Below are positions 55,515-64,000 of a stretch of DNA of 64,000 bases, piece by piece; position 1 is the stretch's first letter, and each line of letters opens with the position of its first letter. This stretch comes from Bacteroidetes bacterium GWA2_40_15 (GTDB lineage Bacteria > Bacteroidota > Bacteroidia > Bacteroidales > VadinHA17): contig MENI01000020.1 of the NCBI GenBank assembly GCA_001768195.1, forward strand, positions 1 to 64,000. The letters are read 5' to 3'. The notes under the pieces were generated by a model. It was not told where the DNA came from, did not search any database, and saw only the letters and a program-made list of their open reading frames with translations. Both the position numbers and the translations under genes were made by a program.

Positions 55515-55535
55515 ACTGACATATACAGCCCAAGG

Positions 55536-56082
55536 GGCATAGCCGTCAACCTAAGAAGTCTGAAAAGGACTTACAGGGAGGATCAACAACGGCAAACGGA
55601 TTTTTTATTGAGATGCAGTTTGGTAATAATAGTTTCCCCTCCTTTTGAAGGAGGGGTGCCGCAGTACAATGATAACTAAGGTGTTACAAGGGCTGGTTGC
55701 GGCCGGGGTGGTTGATTGGGAATACAAATCTGTTTTCAAAACTTAATACCGTGAATCCTAAGTTCTCCAGGTAATTATCCCTGATTTCATCTTTCTGTAT
55801 TTTTTGATATTCTTCGTGGAAATCTCCGTTCGCATAATTCTGTCTCAACCGAAGTGAACCTGCTCCTTAGAGATGATCTGAAAGATTTAGGATCTTTTTT
55901 GTTGAAGAGGTTTTTGTTATTCATAGACATAAGGTAAAAAGAAATGAATAAATCAACCACCCCGTCCCGACACGGCTGTGTCGGGACACCCCTCCTTCAA
56001 AAGGAGAGCCTGCCCCGCTTCGGCGGGGGGAAACTTTTTTACTCACTCCTTAAAACAATATCCTTACGTTGACGGCTATGCC
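55536..56082. mobile_element. Hairpin-flanked DUF559 element, copy 2
   Basis: A 547-bp unit bounded by perfect 15-bp terminal inverted repeats (GGCATAGCCGTCAAC at 55536-55550; GTTGACGGCTATGCC at 56068-56082). Inside are the hairpin CCCCTCCTT/AAGGAGGGG (55636-55656) and GCGGCCGGGGTGGTTGATT (about 55699-55717). The decayed DUF559 gene (55718-55930) comes next, then AATCAACCACCCC, a 10-bp-arm hairpin GTCCCGACAC/GTGTCGGGAC (55964-55987), CCCCTCCTT and a GCCCCG/CGGGGG hairpin near 56012-56030. The left arm is homologous to the inverted right arm of copy 1. It lies between convergent genes and fills the 55515-56108 gap. Confidence 0.78.
55718..55930 (-). pseudogene. DUF559 endonuclease-like gene remnant (copy 2)
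   Basis: From ATG 55930 the minus strand encodes a DUF559-type N-terminus (MSMNNKNLFNKKDPKSFR, SSLRSRFTSVETEL). It then continues, in a shifted frame, into the C-terminal half: NYANGDFHEEYQKIQKDE, RDNYLENLGFTVLSFENRFVF. The middle, including the DFYCP and ELDG motif region, is missing. The reading ends where it runs into the AATCAACCACCCCGG arm. The C-terminal block is clearly homologous to that of copy 1. Nonfunctional. Confidence 0.78.
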
Positions 56083-56084
56083 GT

Positions 56085-56112
56085 GTAGGGACATGCCGTG
56101 GCATCTCCCTAC
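56085..56112. repeat. 28-bp near-palindrome at the anSME-like gene stop codon
   Basis: GTAGGGACATGCC (56085-56097) and GGCATCTCCCTAC (56100-56112) are complementary with one mismatch around a short centre. The right edge CTAC gives, on the minus strand, the TAG stop (56109-56111) of the radical SAM gene, as in the palindrome at 11754 for murF-alr. It abuts the outer end of the copy 2 element. Confidence 0.82.
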
Positions 56113-57251
56113 CTTTGTTTTTTACGCCACTCTTCACCTATCGCCTCAATAAATGGACGGCAGTGGTTAAAGAAATATTTGTACCCAGCGCACAGATAGT
56201 TTAATCCGGGCTTCCCGTCGGGGGATATGATAAATCTGTTTTTAGGGCATTCCCCGTTACACATTGCCCTTACTTCGCATTCAATGCAGTAACGCGGCAG
56301 AGTGATCAGTTTTGCCTCACCGAACTGTTTCTGCTCAGAACTATCGAGAAAATATGCAAGATCGTGCTCCCTGATATTCCCCAACCTGTGATCCTTATCA
56401 ACATAATGATCGCATGAATAGAAATCACCATTATACTCAACCACAGGAACACCACCGCAATTTACCCTGAATATGCAGAGTGTATGTTCCTGATTGAAAG
56501 CTGTTCTGGCAGCCTCCTCAAAGACCTGGATCTTTATCCTGCCAATATCCTTTTCTACCCATTCATCAAAAATTGCAGAAAGGAACAATCCAAACTCCAG
56601 GGAAGGCACCGAATTGACGGAGACATCTGAAGAGGAACCTACGGATCGTTCCACCAAAGGCAAAAATGTAATATATTCTGCACCAATCTCTTTGAAAAAA
56701 TCATAGACAAAAAGAGGATATTTCACATTCCCGGAATTCACAACGCAAAGAATCTCAGGTTTAATACCATACTGCTTCAGAAGCTTATAACCTTTGATCA
56801 CATTAGCAAGGGTCGGACCATTTTTCACTGACCTCCTGGAGTGATTATGGAGATCTCCGGGCCCGTCTATACTTATACCAATAATAAATCCTTCCGCCGA
56901 CAGGAAGCTACACCACTCTTCATTAAGTAATGTGCCGTTAGTCTGAATACCATTGACAATTTTAGTACCCGCAGGCCGGTGCTTTTTCTGAAACCCGACT
57001 GCCTTACGGTAAAATTCAACTCCCGCAAGCAAGGGCTCGCCCCCGTGCCAGGAAAAGAAAATCAGGTTATCAGTGACAGCAGATATATGTTGTATAACAT
57101 ATTTTTCAAGAATTTCATCCGGCATCAGAGGATGGGATTTCCCGGAAGCTAAAGAGATCTTATCCAGATAATAGCAATAGCGGCATCTTAGGTTACAATC
57201 AGCTCCGGCCGGTTTTACAAAAACCTGAAATTCACGTGAGACAGAAGTCAT
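56109..57251 (-). CDS. Anaerobic sulfatase-maturating-enzyme-like radical SAM/SPASM protein
   Basis: A 380-residue radical SAM enzyme: CNLRCRYC (Cys19, 23, 26), FSWHGGEPLL, and the C-terminal SPASM cysteines CIFRVNCGG, YSCDHYVD and CIECEVRAMCNGECP. This is the anSME layout, which converts an active-site Cys or Ser of type I sulfatases to formylglycine. No sulfatase gene lies in the window, so the target is elsewhere. It follows the RsmF-like gene by one base. Its TAG stop is in the flanking palindrome. Confidence 0.9.
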   Translation of the reverse strand: MTSVSREFQVFVKPAGADCNLRCRYCYYLDKISLASGKSHPLMPDEILEKYVIQHISAVTDNLIFFSWHGGEPLLAGVEFYRKAVGFQKKHRPAGTKIVNGIQTNGTLLNEEWCSFLSAEGFIIGISIDGPGDLHNHSRRSVKNGPTLANVIKGYKLLKQYGIKPEILCVVNSGNVKYPLFVYDFFKEIGAEYITFLPLVERSVGSSSDVSVNSVPSLEFGLFLSAIFDEWVEKDIGRIKIQVFEEAARTAFNQEHTLCIFRVNCGGVPVVEYNGDFYSCDHYVDKDHRLGNIREHDLAYFLDSSEQKQFGEAKLITLPRYCIECEVRAMCNGECPKNRFIISPDGKPGLNYLCAGYKYFFNHCRPFIEAIGEEWRKKQR

Positions 57252-57252
57252 T

Positions 57253-58632
57253 TTATTCCCATTTTATCAGATTAAGACCGGCTGAATTGCTTTTTTCCAT
57301 TCTTATTCTCCATTCTACCGGATAGTAGTTGTTTACCCGGTTACCTATATTGTTGACCCAGCCAATACTGATCCCCGTGAATTTAACAAGAGTCCAACCG
57401 CGCCGGTCAATCTTCAGCTGAAGGCTATCGCGCCTGAGGAATGCAACAGCATCTTCATAGCTGAGCTCAACCGATGGGAAGATATTTTCTGAAAGCCGGT
57501 CCGATAATGCCAGATCATGAGAAGGCAGAAGATCCTCTTTCTTTACTGTACATATCTTAGTACCGGCTTTAATTATCCTCAGACTCTGAAAAAGCTGAAT
57601 ATAATTATCCATGCTGCAGGGCAATCCCCATATATCGCCGCCCCATTTCAAAAATCTGTCATCAGGCAAAACGGTCCATTTTCTGAGTGACTCAATCTCT
57701 TTCTTTCCCGGTTTCAAATCAGCTCTCTTATTACTTCTGGAACTCTTCCATTCCGCTTTTTCAGTTTTCCTTATGATAGAAATAAAAAATCCCTCTCCTT
57801 TAACCATGCCGGGATAAAATCCATATCCTGTTATCCCCTTGTAATTGATCTCAGTTATACCCATGAAATCAGAAATATTCTGATTTATTGATTCCGCCTT
57901 GTGGTTATCAGCAAGCCACCTGATATTCTCCTCATTTTCACCAGGATTGAAGGTGCACGTGCTGTAGATAAGAATCCCATTCTCCCTCAATGCCGGCCAT
58001 ATATCCGCAAGTATCCTTCTCTGCCGGACTGAACAATGTATTGTATTGTCTTCAGACCATTCATTACGTGCAATATCGGTACGGAACATACCTTCTCCGG
58101 AACATGGAGCATCAACAAGTATGATGTCAAAATATCCTGTTAACCTGCCAAATGAGGATGGATCGCTCTGAGTTACAATTACATTCCCTGTGCCCCATTT
58201 TGTAAGAGTTTCAGCAAGGACCGATGCTCTGGGTTTAATTACTTCATTGGCAACCAGGAGACTTTCCTGGCTGATGAGATCAGCAATAAGTAAGCTTTTA
58301 CCACCCGGAGCTCCGCACAGATCCAGGACTCGGACCGGTTCTGATGTGTTTAAAACGCTTGAGAGTGCATGCTCAATAAACATGCCTGAAGCCTCCTGGG
58401 GATAATAACAACCCGCATGAAAAAGAGGATCGAGAGTATATGATGGCCTTTTCTTAAGGTACCAGCCGTTTGAGGACCATGGAACCGGCTCTGAATCAAG
58501 GGGTATTCTCCCCCATTTCCGGGGATTGATCCTGATGCTTACGGGGGATGGCTCATCCAATGCCCTGAGAAGAGCCTCCGCATCGACATACTCCTGAGTT
58601 GAGATCCTTCTTACAAAGCCTTCCGGGAACAT
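57253..58632 (-). CDS. RsmF-like rRNA (cytosine-C5-)-methyltransferase (NOL1/NOP2/Sun family)
   Basis: A 459-residue SAM methyltransferase. It has the SAM site VLDLCGAPGGKS (about 98-109) and the two catalytic cysteines in LVDAPCSGEGMF and YSTCTFNPGENE. A C-terminal part (about 300-455) has the RsmB/F-type PUA-like segment WTLVKFTGISIGWVNNIG, visible as TLVKFTGISIGWV. E. coli RsmF methylates C1407 of 16S rRNA, and a like role is likely. It abuts the anSME-like gene by one base. Confidence 0.9.
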   Translation of the reverse strand: MFPEGFVRRISTQEYVDAEALLRALDEPSPVSIRINPRKWGRIPLDSEPVPWSSNGWYLKKRPSYTLDPLFHAGCYYPQEASGMFIEHALSSVLNTSEPVRVLDLCGAPGGKSLLIADLISQESLLVANEVIKPRASVLAETLTKWGTGNVIVTQSDPSSFGRLTGYFDIILVDAPCSGEGMFRTDIARNEWSEDNTIHCSVRQRRILADIWPALRENGILIYSTCTFNPGENEENIRWLADNHKAESINQNISDFMGITEINYKGITGYGFYPGMVKGEGFFISIIRKTEKAEWKSSRSNKRADLKPGKKEIESLRKWTVLPDDRFLKWGGDIWGLPCSMDNYIQLFQSLRIIKAGTKICTVKKEDLLPSHDLALSDRLSENIFPSVELSYEDAVAFLRRDSLQLKIDRRGWTLVKFTGISIGWVNNIGNRVNNYYPVEWRIRMEKSNSAGLNLIKWE

Positions 58633-58744
58633 AATACTTCTTTCTCTACTGAATTTACAATTAACAAATAATTAAAAGAGATAATTTATCAGTCAATTTA
58701 ATCAGAATTAACCTCCCAGACAAGTTTTTAAAGTAAGAACAATA

Positions 58745-58795
58745 GAACAATCGAAATCAGAATGAAGAAGTTCTGATTTCTTAATTCGATTGTTC
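58745..58795. repeat. Inverted repeat overlapping the APC permease 3' end
   Basis: The arms GAACAATCGAA...ATCAGAA (58745-58762) and TTCTGAT...TTCGATTGTTC (58771-58795) pair around a loop, with a short bulge on one side. The right arm encodes, on the minus strand, the last four permease residues (E-Q-S-N) and its TAA stop (58781-58783). Confidence 0.75.
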
Positions 58796-60259
58796 TTCAT
58801 TCGTTTGTTCACTTCTAAGGTTACCGTTAAATCTTTTCCAAAGGTAGAATACAGGTATTCCAAGCAATACAATCCCGAGACCGGGGAAAGTATAGTCTGG
58901 TTTATAGATCAGCAGAATAACCATTATAATAACAGTTGTCAGAATATATAATGCAGGTATATATGGATATCCGAATGCTTTGTAGGGCCTTGGAATATCA
59001 GGCCGTTTTGCCCTTAGGATGAATATTGCCAGTATAGTAAGGGCGAAGAATAGCAGCACTGCAAATATCACATAATCAAGAAGATTACCATAAGTGCCGG
59101 ACAAACAAAGAAGAACCGACCAGACTCCCTGAAGAATAAGTGCAAATGCAGGAACTCCTCTCCTGTTAAGGCTTCCTACCTTTTTAAAGAAGAGTCCGTC
59201 AACTGCCATTGCATAATATACCCTTGGACCGGCAAGTATCATAATCTGATTGCAGCCGAATGTGCTTATCATAATGAATATTGCCATAACAATGGCGGCA
59301 TAATCACCTATGATCACGCTCATTGCAGAAGTTGCAACCCTGTCGTCGGTGGCAAACTGGATTCCTTTTGCGATCGCATCCACACCATCGGGTGAACCAT
59401 GCATAGGGAGTATTCTGATATATACAAAGTTAGTCAGCAGGTATAATCCCGATACCAGTAATGTGCCAAACAGCAGGCTTAAGGGAACAGTCCTTTTCGG
59501 ATTTATCACTTCACCCGATATATAGGTTATATTATACCAGGCATCGGATGCAAAAAGCGATCCGACAAGAGCTGTCCCGACTGCCGCTACAAGGGTAAAT
59601 CCGGCAATTGGGATTATTGCACCTCCATCTCCTATTCTGCCGGCCTGCCAGAAGACTTCCCTGCTGGCTGCCAGGTTGTTTATTCCATTCGTGAAAAGAA
59701 GTCCGACAATTATGAAACCGAGCAGGGCAATTACTTTGGTTGATGTAAATATATTCTGGACTGTTTTGCCTGTTACAATTCCTCTTGTATTAAGCCATGT
59801 AAGAAAGACAATCAGTCCGATTGCCACAATCTGGGTGGTTGTTATATTTAGTGATGCAACAGAAAAAAGAACATTTGCATCCGATATCCAGGGAAAGATG
59901 ACACCGGAGAATTTTGCAAAACCAACCGCAACTGCGGCAATTGATCCGCATTGTATTACGAGGAATGTTGTCCATCCGAAAAGAAAACCTATCAGGGGGT
60001 GATATGATTCGCGAAGGTAGACATACTGTCCTCCCACGCTTGGCATCATTGCAGCCAGTTCGCCATAACTGAGTGCCCCGATTATTGTAATGACACCTGA
60101 AATAATCCAAACCATCATTAGCCACCCCGGCGATCCTACATTCCGGGCAATATCGGCGCTTACAATAAAGATCCCCGAACCAATCATTGCTCCCGCAACA
60201 ATTGAAACACCATCGAAAAGAGTTACACGTTTCTGAAGGAGATGATTTTCGTTACTCAT
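58781..60259 (-). CDS. APC-superfamily amino-acid permease
   Basis: A 492-residue integral membrane protein with about 12 membrane helices and the APC helix-1 motif MIGSGIFIVSAD, then ALSYGELAAMMPSVGGQYVYLRESYHPLIGF, visible as ELAAMMPSVGGQYVYLRE. It imports or exchanges an amino acid or related compound across the inner membrane. The substrate is unknown. It has no operon partner. The last four codons lie in a hairpin arm of the inverted repeat at 58745. It is divergent from the GH20 gene across an AT-rich 145-bp gap. Confidence 0.9.
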   Translation of the reverse strand: MSNENHLLQKRVTLFDGVSIVAGAMIGSGIFIVSADIARNVGSPGWLMMVWIISGVITIIGALSYGELAAMMPSVGGQYVYLRESYHPLIGFLFGWTTFLVIQCGSIAAVAVGFAKFSGVIFPWISDANVLFSVASLNITTTQIVAIGLIVFLTWLNTRGIVTGKTVQNIFTSTKVIALLGFIIVGLLFTNGINNLAASREVFWQAGRIGDGGAIIPIAGFTLVAAVGTALVGSLFASDAWYNITYISGEVINPKRTVPLSLLFGTLLVSGLYLLTNFVYIRILPMHGSPDGVDAIAKGIQFATDDRVATSAMSVIIGDYAAIVMAIFIMISTFGCNQIMILAGPRVYYAMAVDGLFFKKVGSLNRRGVPAFALILQGVWSVLLCLSGTYGNLLDYVIFAVLLFFALTILAIFILRAKRPDIPRPYKAFGYPYIPALYILTTVIIMVILLIYKPDYTFPGLGIVLLGIPVFYLWKRFNGNLRSEQTNEEQSN

Positions 60260-60332
60260 TCTGACAATATGAATAGAATAATTCCAGGATCAGGGTTATT
60301 AATTCAAACATTCTTTTCTGCTAAATAGTAAC

Positions 60333-60340
60333 TATATTTG
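60333..60340 (+). promoter_or_regulatory. -7 promoter box TATATTTG for the GH20 gene
   Basis: TATATTTG lies 65 bp before the GH20-like gene ATG at 60405, matching TAnnTTTG. Confidence 0.4.
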
Positions 60341-60404
60341 AATAAACACAAGTTTAGTAAGATAATCGGTTTAATACTATTTTACGCATAAAAAAAATGG
60401 CGTT

Positions 60405-62786
60405 ATGAGAATAAAAAATCTTTTCAATGAAACTGCACTTCTTCGACCGGTAATTGCGCTCATCTTCTGTCTTCCTTATTCCATAACTGTTTCCGCTGTC
60501 GACATTCCTTATATTTTTCCTATACCTCAGGAACAAAAAGTTACCGGGGAGTCATTTTTAATTGATGAAACCATATCAGTTATTGTACCCGAAAAAGCAA
60601 CTGAGCAGGATATTTCACTTGCCAGAAACCTGGTACGGGAGCTCAGCGACAAGTACGGGATTGCCCTTAAGATTGTTTCTGCCAATTCGGTTTCCGGAAA
60701 AGGTAGAAAAGTGCTGATGGGGACAATAAACAATCCGCTCATACTTAAATATTGTGCTGATAACAATCTGATCCTTAGTGAGAAAAAACCGGGGCCGGAG
60801 GGCTATATTTTACATGTTAAAAATGATATTATTGTTGTTGCAGGCTGGGATAACCAGGGAGCATTTTACGGGTTACAATCATTGAGACAGTTGCTTATGA
60901 AGGGTAATGGTAAAACAGTTCAGGGAATAGAAGTTGTTGACTGGCCCAACCTGCCTTTCAGGGCAATCAGGTTATATATACCAGGCCCCGATAATATAGC
61001 TTTTTTCAAGAGATTCCTCAGGGACTTCATGGCATTGTACAAATACAATAAGGTAATAGTTGAAGTAAACTGCATGAGGCTCGACAGGCATCCCGAAGTG
61101 AATACCGGATGGATTGAATTCTCGAAGCAACTGAAGTATAGCAGGTCAAATTCAACACAGGGTCTGTATGGCGAAGAGAAAAACTCAAGTCACTATGATG
61201 CCGGCGACGGATATATTCTTGAAAAGAGCGAGGTAAAGGATATTGTGGATTTTGCCAGCCGGAATTTTATTGAGACTATCCCGGAGATCCCCTCCCTGAC
61301 GCATGGATATTATCTTCTGACCCGCCATCCTGAACTGGCAGAATATCCGGGTGATATCTATCCCGACACCTATTGCCCTTCAAATCCGGCTTCGTATGAG
61401 CTTATGTTTGATGTATATGATGAATATATTGAAGTGATGAAGCCAAAAATGGTTCACATAGGGCATGATGAATGGTGGGGAGCTCCGATGGGAGTATGTC
61501 CGCGATGTAAAGGCAAAGATCACTCACAATTATTTGCAGATGATATTGTAAAAATACACAGCTACTTCTCAGAAAAAGGAATTAAAACAGCCATGTGGGG
61601 TGATTACCTGTTAGAGAGCGTAAGAGGTACGCTTGTTCAGAACAGGATATCGTCTACCGGTCGGAAATACCAGACTCCCGGGGCAGTCCGTCCTGATGTG
61701 GTAATAAAATCAATCCCAAAAGATATCCTGATCTTTAACTGGTTCTGGGACAGCAGGAAAAAAGAGCAGGAATTGCACGAATTCGGATTTCCCCAGGTCT
61801 ATGGAAATTTTACTCCCGCTATCAGTAACTGGGATGAAAGGATAAAATCATTTAACCTGACAGGAGGAGCACCATCAGCATGGGCATCGACAAATGAATT
61901 CAATTTCGGAAAAGATCTTGTTCTTGACTTTGTCGGATGTGCAAACCTTCTATGGTCAAAACATACAATAAACCAGACAGAACTTGGGGAGATTGTACGA
62001 CACAGCATGCCTTCAATAAGGAATGCTTTTTCAGGTAAAAGAATTCCAAGTGAAGATGGGGACCCGGTAGTCCCGGTTGATATCTCGTCACACTTCAATC
62101 TTCCGGAAGATACTAAAGTGTTTGACATCAATATGAGTTCCCTTAAAGGAGGTACAATTCAATCAGGCACAAAACAGTTTAAGCTGGCAAACCCTGCCGG
62201 CAAACCAGGAAACATGTTAATTGCTGCCGGTTCTTATGGCAAAGAGAGGAACCCATTGCCCGGGAGTGTAAACGGGATAAAGATAGGAGATGATGCAAGC
62301 AGCCTCATCTTCCTGCATGCATGTGCGATTCCGGCCGCTAATCAGAAAGCATATTTCAATATTCCCAATTTCTTTGATTCTGCAGACCTCCTGGGATGGT
62401 ATGAAATTGTATATGAAGACGGGCTTAAGGAAATAATACCCATTCAATATGGTGTTAATATTCTCGAATGGAATCCCGGAGGTGAAAAAAGTATTGACAA
62501 AAAAGAAGGAGATACCGGATCACCCCAGCATGCCTACTGCTATGAGGCAGATCCTGTATCATGCTCAGCCGACATGAAGAATAATCCGGTTACATTTTTT
62601 GCCCTTGAATGGGTAAATCCACGTTTTGGAAAGGTGATAAAAGAGGTGAACCTGCATGGGTCGGAGAACTATCAGGCAACACAGCAGGATTATGGCAAGG
62701 TTGTTACCGAACCAATGAATAGCAATGCAATAATTCTGGCAGGAATAAGTAAGGTGGTGAAACGGGTGCCATATATTCCCAGATAG
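60405..62786 (+). CDS. GH20-type beta-N-acetylhexosaminidase-like enzyme
   Basis: A 793-residue secreted protein. The signal peptide ends near TVSAV. Residues about 45-180 form the GH20 N-terminal (GlcNAcase-like) domain (YILHVKNDIIVVAGWDNQGAFYGLQSLRQLL, visible as GWDNQGAFYGLQSLRQLL). The catalytic barrel follows, with the Asp-Glu pair in MVHIGHDEWWG (about 355-356). A C-terminal region of about 250 residues has no family I recognise. GH20 enzymes remove terminal GlcNAc or GalNAc by substrate-assisted catalysis. The downstream esterase-like lipoprotein gene may be co-transcribed. Confidence 0.85.
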   Translation: MRIKNLFNETALLRPVIALIFCLPYSITVSAVDIPYIFPIPQEQKVTGESFLIDETISVIVPEKATEQDISLARNLVRELSDKYGIALKIVSANSVSGKGRKVLMGTINNPLILKYCADNNLILSEKKPGPEGYILHVKNDIIVVAGWDNQGAFYGLQSLRQLLMKGNGKTVQGIEVVDWPNLPFRAIRLYIPGPDNIAFFKRFLRDFMALYKYNKVIVEVNCMRLDRHPEVNTGWIEFSKQLKYSRSNSTQGLYGEEKNSSHYDAGDGYILEKSEVKDIVDFASRNFIETIPEIPSLTHGYYLLTRHPELAEYPGDIYPDTYCPSNPASYELMFDVYDEYIEVMKPKMVHIGHDEWWGAPMGVCPRCKGKDHSQLFADDIVKIHSYFSEKGIKTAMWGDYLLESVRGTLVQNRISSTGRKYQTPGAVRPDVVIKSIPKDILIFNWFWDSRKKEQELHEFGFPQVYGNFTPAISNWDERIKSFNLTGGAPSAWASTNEFNFGKDLVLDFVGCANLLWSKHTINQTELGEIVRHSMPSIRNAFSGKRIPSEDGDPVVPVDISSHFNLPEDTKVFDINMSSLKGGTIQSGTKQFKLANPAGKPGNMLIAAGSYGKERNPLPGSVNGIKIGDDASSLIFLHACAIPAANQKAYFNIPNFFDSADLLGWYEIVYEDGLKEIIPIQYGVNILEWNPGGEKSIDKKEGDTGSPQHAYCYEADPVSCSADMKNNPVTFFALEWVNPRFGKVIKEVNLHGSENYQATQQDYGKVVTEPMNSNAIILAGISKVVKRVPYIPR

Positions 62787-62833
62787 CAATCTCCTGCCAG
62801 TACAAGGATTAAATAATTGAAATAAAGACACAT

Positions 62834-64000
62834 ATGAAAAGCAGTATCTTACTATTTGCCGCCATAGCTCTTCTTTGGAGTTGTACTAATAAACAGGAAC
62901 CAGCCCTCAGGCAGGGTAATTTCTACACGGAAGAAGAGGGAAAAGCGGAACTGAAAAAACTGGAATCGATGTATGATAATTCTGAGGAATGGGAAACCAG
63001 GAAACAACTGCTCCGTGAGAATATTCTTAAGGGACTGAACCTTTCACCGATGCCATCACGGACTCCTCTGAATGCTGTTATCAGTTCAAAAAGGACCTTT
63101 GAGGGATATTCTGTTGAGAATGTTTATTTCGAGAGCATTTCTGGCTTCTATGTCTTTGGCAACCTTTACAGGCCACTTGATGATTCAAAAAAACATCCCG
63201 GGATCCTTTCTCCCCACGGGCATTTCAGCGGGGACTCACTGGGCGCATGGGGCCGTTTTCATCCTGATATGCAGAAACGATGCGCCACTTTTGCCCGCAT
63301 GGGAGCCGTTGTGTTCAGCTACAGCATGTACGGATGGGGAGGGGAATCAGCCAGGCAGATCGATCCTTCAGCCATCATTGAAAAACCCGATCAGGCAAGG
63401 ATATCCGAATTACATGGTGTCCCTGTTGCATTGACAATGCAGACATTGAACAGTATCAGAGCGCTTGACTACCTTGAGACCCTGCCTGATGTCGATATGA
63501 GCAGAATAGCTGTGACCGGCGCTTCCGGAGGAGGTACCCAGACTTTCCTTTTGGCAGCATTAGATAACCGGGTAAGTGTAAGTATCCCTGTTGTGATGGT
63601 CTCATGTCACTTCTTCGGAGGATGCAACTGTGAAAGCGGATTACCTGTACACCAGAGCGATAAGCACTTCACCAACAATGCTGAAATTGCCGCGATGATT
63701 GCGCCTAAGCCGCTTCTGATGATCTCTGATGGTGCTGACTGGACCAAAAATGAACCTACAGTGGAATTGCCGTTCATAAAAAGGATATTTGAATTCTATC
63801 AGGCAGGTGAAAATGTTGAGAACGTACATTTCCCGAATGGAGTTCACGATTATAACTTCGAAAAGAGAATACCTGTTTACCGGTTTCTTGCAAAGCATCT
63901 TGGGATGGATATTCAGGCAGTTACTGCTGTTGATGGCTCAATTGATGAGAGCAAAAGCATAGCAGAGAGGGCAACTGATCTGCTGTCATTCACCAGTGAA
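62834..64000 (+). CDS. Acetyl-xylan-esterase-like alpha/beta hydrolase lipoprotein (partial, cut by window edge)
   Basis: From ATG 62834 the frame is open for 389 codons to the window edge without a stop. The lipoprotein signal ALLWSC gives Cys17. The hydrolase core shows HPGILSPHGHFSGDSLGAWG, the nucleophile elbow VTGASGGGTQTF (Ser near residue 235) and late His candidates (NGVHDYNFE). This fits the AXE1/dienelactone-type esterase group. It lies 47 bp after the GH20-like gene, so the pair may deacetylate and trim the same glycan. The C-terminus is outside the window. Confidence 0.82.
   Translation, partial: MKSSILLFAAIALLWSCTNKQEPALRQGNFYTEEEGKAELKKLESMYDNSEEWETRKQLLRENILKGLNLSPMPSRTPLNAVISSKRTFEGYSVENVYFESISGFYVFGNLYRPLDDSKKHPGILSPHGHFSGDSLGAWGRFHPDMQKRCATFARMGAVVFSYSMYGWGGESARQIDPSAIIEKPDQARISELHGVPVALTMQTLNSIRALDYLETLPDVDMSRIAVTGASGGGTQTFLLAALDNRVSVSIPVVMVSCHFFGGCNCESGLPVHQSDKHFTNNAEIAAMIAPKPLLMISDGADWTKNEPTVELPFIKRIFEFYQAGENVENVHFPNGVHDYNFEKRIPVYRFLAKHLGMDIQAVTAVDGSIDESKSIAERATDLLSFTSE

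Noticed and set aside
63072..63898. Open frames on both strands within the last gene
   Set aside because: They are shadows of the esterase-like lipoprotein gene, which runs open from 62834 to the window edge.

Overview
The window reads as chromosome of a Bacteroidota bacterium, probably Bacteroidales- or Marinilabiliales-like. The evidence is a fused murF-alr gene, a gldB lipoprotein gene beside a beta-barrel gene and nadE, a secreted protein with a type IX secretion C-terminal sorting domain, DUF1573, DUF4294 and DUF5686 family proteins, a futalosine-pathway menaquinone gene (mqnE), and many TAnnTTTG promoter -7 boxes in place of sigma-70 boxes. Nearly all genes are housekeeping or cell-envelope genes. 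No rRNA, tRNA, CRISPR array, phage or intact IS transposase was seen.

Layout. 0.1-7 kb: TlpA-like lipoprotein, meaB, DUF1573 protein, and a large secreted protein with a peptidase-like N-terminus, a TolB-like propeller and an Omp85-like barrel. 7-11.8 kb: a 55-residue ferredoxin with a strong terminator, gldB, a barrel protein, nadE and a Crp/Fnr regulator. 11.8-25.4 kb: murF-alr, tdk, rsmI, a DUF5686 protein, dnaB, ispE, a biotin carrier next to an internally deleted carboxyltransferase pseudogene, an lptF/G permease, tgt and a barrel protein. 25.5-36.2 kb: glycosyltransferase, sigma factor, rsmG, rpmH, mqnE, PASTA protein, T9SS cargo, rluD-type synthase, a TPM/TPM/LemA operon and ddl. 36.2-43.7 kb: Gfo/Idh/MocA lipoprotein, UroD-like protein, gcvP, a metallo-beta-lactamase-fold hydrolase, pcm and a sugar transferase. 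44.5-64 kb: thpR, DUF4294 and DUF3267 proteins, a secreted propeller-like protein, a PHP phosphoesterase, a GH2 beta-galactosidase, mobA, fhs, a dienelactone hydrolase, an anSME-type radical SAM protein, an RsmF-like methyltransferase, an APC permease, a GH20 enzyme, and an esterase-like lipoprotein cut by the right edge.

The unusual content lies between genes. Two related elements of about 550 bp (43852-44412 and 55536-56082) are bounded by inverted repeats, carry nested GC-rich hairpins, and enclose decayed DUF559 (endonuclease-like) genes. Both sit between convergent gene ends. Palindromes at 11754 and 56085 supply the TAG stop codon of the neighbouring gene. Three 8-bp tandem repeats sit on or just after stop codons (gcvP, sugar transferase, DUF3267). 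Further inverted-repeat families occur at 35084, 48942, 45776 and 58745. Together these suggest that gene 3' ends, and convergent gaps in particular, collect repeat elements in this genome.
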